From: JAMCZC01 sp964364925 | GTDB taxonomy: Bacteria; Patescibacteriota; Microgenomatia; Levybacterales; UBA12049 | Length of the DNA stretch: 49,354 nt | Direction: 5' to 3' | NCBI GenBank assembly: GCA_964364925.1 | Contig: CAYIOB010000001.1 | Coordinates: 1-49,354 of the forward strand | Shown here: positions 47,807 to 49,354 of the stretch, piece after piece | Layout: each line of letters starts with the position of its first letter | Position numbering within the stretch: the stretch's first letter is position 1 | Notes under the pieces: model-generated | Databases searched by the model: none | What the model was told of the DNA's origin: nothing | The model's input: only the letters and a program-made list of their open reading frames with translations | Made by a program: the position numbers and the translations under genes

Positions 47807-48841
47807 CTAAGAAGTCGCATTAGGTTTTTCTACGCGTCTTACCATAAAATCTACTGCTTCATTCATATTTATTGGACTTATTTTAATATCGGGATGTTTT
47901 TGCGAGAAAACTCTAAAAATCTCATCAGCAAAAGCCTGACCAATGGTAGGAACCTTGTCGAAATCTAATATCACTGTTTTAAATTTGTCCAGATTATTCA
48001 ATATCCTTCTAGCTTGAGATCTGGAAACATATATTGTACCCATTGTATAAAGTTTTACATGAATTTCTGTCTTATCAAATTCATAGGAAGCAGGATTTGT
48101 GTATTTCTTAAAAATATCATTTAGGTGTTTTTTAGAATTTAGATTTACTTCAAACGTTACCTTGGTTCCTTTTATTGTGGGTATTTCTTCTACAAAAATA
48201 TCTTTAATAATATTATCTATCCTTAACCTTAATCCAAAACTCTCTAATATAAAAATGTCCGCTACTTTGGAGGTAAAAAATATTCCCTCCCCAGAATGAG
48301 ACTGGGGTTGAGTTGTAAGCTTGCCTTTTAACAAATCTTGAATTGCTTCTAATTCAGAGTTAAGATGTCTTTTCTGCATCACGCTTCTGAATACTCCTAT
48401 ACCAAAATCTCTCACGACGAAAATCAAAAAATCTTTGTTACTTTCAACTCCAACCTCAATAAGGCTAGATTTAGAATGTTCTATTGCATTATTTAACATT
48501 TCAGAAAAAGAATAATTAAAGATACTGTCTACATTCTCCTTTAGACTACCTAAAAAGGGGGAGCTACTTTTCATTTGATCTAACACCTCATGCTCTTTTA
48601 GGTTCTCGTTCAAAAATCTTCTATGTATTAATTTATTAAGAGCATTAGCATTATCAGGTAGCGCATAGAATATAAAAGCCCCACTACCTTGTCTTACTAG
48701 CTTATTTTTTTTTAGCAAATCATTCAGAAGGTAGCTAACTTGTTGACGTGATACCTTATTTCTTAAACCCTTTACCACGTCTGAAGTTCTAAATATTTTA
48801 TTTCTCTTTGCAAAATTTAATATTTGAGATCTTGTATCCAT
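47807..48841 (-). CDS. wHTH-HATPase-STAS-like regulator
   Basis: 344 residues. Residues 1-60 are a winged helix (RTSDVVKGLRNKVSRQQVSYLLNDLL). The HATPase domain has N-box EMLNNAIEHS (114-123), G1 DFGIG (145-149) and G2 SGEGIFF (173-179). The last 100 residues match the DUF4325/STAS-like pattern (SRSQARRILNNL, VILDFDKVPTIGQAFADEIFRV). This three-domain build is known from putative transcription regulators related to anti-sigma systems. It probably controls the following operon and itself: its promoter carries five TTGACA boxes. Its HATPase differs from the large GHKL protein. Confidence 0.8.
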   Translation of the reverse strand: MDTRSQILNFAKRNKIFRTSDVVKGLRNKVSRQQVSYLLNDLLKKNKLVRQGSGAFIFYALPDNANALNKLIHRRFLNENLKEHEVLDQMKSSSPFLGSLKENVDSIFNYSFSEMLNNAIEHSKSSLIEVGVESNKDFLIFVVRDFGIGVFRSVMQKRHLNSELEAIQDLLKGKLTTQPQSHSGEGIFFTSKVADIFILESFGLRLRIDNIIKDIFVEEIPTIKGTKVTFEVNLNSKKHLNDIFKKYTNPASYEFDKTEIHVKLYTMGTIYVSRSQARRILNNLDKFKTVILDFDKVPTIGQAFADEIFRVFSQKHPDIKISPINMNEAVDFMVRRVEKPNATS

Positions 48842-48843
48842 AC

Positions 48844-48921
48844 TGTCAAGTATATTATAGTCGCTGTCAAGTCTAGTGTCAAGAGGTAAACTTTTACTGT
48901 CAAGTCTAGTGTCAAGAGGTA
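48844..48921 (-). promoter_or_regulatory. promoter with five regularly spaced TTGACA boxes
   Basis: On the minus strand TTGACA occurs at 48844, 48865, 48877, 48898 and 48910 (plus-strand starts of TGTCAA); the steps are 21, 12, 21, 12 bases. The box at 48877-48882 is exactly 17 bases from TATAAT (48859-48854), a perfect consensus promoter, and the ATG follows after 12 bases. The blocks at 48864-48888 and 48897-48921 are a 25-base direct repeat with a 33-base period. The array is likely an operator for the encoded winged-helix protein. Confidence 0.7.
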
Positions 48922-49271
48922 TTCTCTACGATTTTTATTTATTTTGTGGGTGGGAAGTCAAATTATTTTTTCCTTCCCATTTGCAATTCAACAGAGAACA
49001 ATTTCTTGTTTTTTTTGCCGTTCGAAGTTTTATACATGAAGGTTTGAGTGAATGCGACAGGGGGATTCCTCACAAACTTGTTGAGGAGGGGGTGAAATCA
49101 CCCGTCAAATGAACGAAAAACTGAAAGCATAAAACGAGACAGGCAAAGAGTTTCTGCTTCTTCTTTTCGGCAAAAGAGAAGAAAAAATGCAAAAGCTTTT
49201 GATTCTTTTTGCGGGAAAAAGAATAAATAAAACATTTTGGGCGTCTTTTCCGGCAAATTCAAAAAATTCTG
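48922..49271. other. 350-base region without a clear gene, rich in hairpins
   Basis: No convincing gene. Inverted repeats: TGGGAAG/CTTCCCA (48951-48957, 48973-48979); GGGTGA/TCACCC near 49090-49104; TTCTTCTTTT/AAAAGAGAAGAA with two unpaired bases (49158-49183); ATTCTTTTT/AAAAAGAAT (49202-49210, 49216-49224, loop GCGGG). The last two lie after the cold-shock stop and may end its mRNA. A structured RNA is possible around 49030-49110, but no known RNA family was recognised. Confidence 0.35.
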
Positions 49272-49354
49272 TTAGGCAAGTTTTACATTTTTTGCACTTG
49301 GGCCTTTTTCACCCTCTACGATATCGAACGTAACGGCTGCTCCGACCTGAAGTT
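49272..49354 (-). CDS. cold-shock protein, 3' part (partial)
   Basis: The frame is open to the window edge and stops with TAA at 49274-49272. The last 26 residues (LQVGAAVTFDIVEGEKGPSA, then KNVKLA) are the typical end of a CspA-type cold-shock domain protein, which binds single-stranded RNA and DNA and melts structures at low temperature. The RNA-binding RNP motifs would lie outside the window. It is upstream of, and in the same direction as, the GHKL operon, about 430 bases away. Confidence 0.85.
   Translation of the reverse strand, partial: LQVGAAVTFDIVEGEKGPSAKNVKLA

Noticed and set aside
48876..49112. 78-codon plus-strand frame
   Set aside because: It starts inside the TTGACA array, runs through hairpins, has no ribosome-binding site, and the peptide looks random.
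1..49354. Alternative genetic code with TGA as glycine (as in some CPR groups)
   Set aside because: TGA ends the wHTH-like gene at 46815 and the Clp-like gene at 27684 at sensible places, and no conserved gene needs TGA read through.
1..49354. tRNA or rRNA genes
   Set aside because: No T-loop (GTTCGAATC-like) or acceptor-stem pairs found on reading both strands; a covariance search was not possible.

Overview
The window looks like a chromosomal fragment of a Candidate Phyla Radiation (Patescibacteria) bacterium, most likely Microgenomates-like. The evidence is the AT-rich sequence, tightly packed genes with 1-8 nt overlaps, a short alanyl-tRNA synthetase without its C-terminal domain, a short IF-2, VirB2/VirB6-like membrane proteins, a sortase, and many secreted or membrane proteins of unknown function. 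TGA is used as a stop (for example at the ATGA junction near 46815), so the standard bacterial code applies. No tRNA, rRNA or CRISPR array was found. Positions 34488-34497 are ten Ns, an assembly gap inside a Clp gene.

Layout. 1-5973 is an accessory region. It holds the end of an excalibur-type secreted protein, a leftward cassette (HNH protein, HipA/PI-kinase-like protein, two small proteins) divergent from lexA with a palindromic operator between them, a DNA methyltransferase convergent with a PD-(D/E)xK protein (probable restriction-modification pair), a candidate small RNA, a NYN-domain protein and two unknown genes. 6204-13612 (+) is alaS, a PilM-like/baseplate-J-like membrane protein, a sortase, a 46-residue membrane protein, a thymidine/AMP phosphorylase and mltG. 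13618-27135 (-) is two small membrane proteins, a RodZ-like protein, ftsK, an unknown gene, RNase J, a protease-less Lon-like ATPase, pnp, rpsO, a DHH protein with lost catalytic residues, infB and nusA. This is a translation and RNA-decay neighbourhood. 27240-39275 is a Nudix gene (+), then (-) a membrane-anchored Clp-like ATPase, an unusual metalloprotease-like protein with a cohesin-like region, a ClpC-like ATPase and VirB6/VirB2-like proteins in a translationally coupled operon. 39343-44512 (-) is an EEP nuclease/phosphatase and hrcA-grpE-dnaK-dnaJ with a CIRCE-like operator. 44521-48921 (-) is a compact accessory operon: a wHTH-HATPase-STAS-like regulator, a 72-residue protein, a wHTH-like protein, a large GHKL ATPase and a GIY-YIG-like protein. 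Its promoter carries five regularly spaced TTGACA boxes. The window ends in the 3' part of a cold-shock gene.

Most unusual points. (1) The GHKL/GIY-YIG operon is the best candidate for an undescribed, possibly defensive, system. (2) Several families of short palindromic repeats sit between genes and also in frame inside housekeeping genes (alaS, infB, nusA, a Clp gene and the baseplate-J-like gene). (3) Many promoters place TATAAT only 6-9 nt before the start codon, which predicts leaderless mRNAs. (4) A 66-nt element at 30449-30514 can fold into a three-way junction. (5) Several enzymes have lost half their function: a DHH protein without its metal ligands, Lon without its protease domain, and a Clp ATPase with a dead first ATPase domain. 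All functional assignments come from reading motifs by eye; no database search was run.
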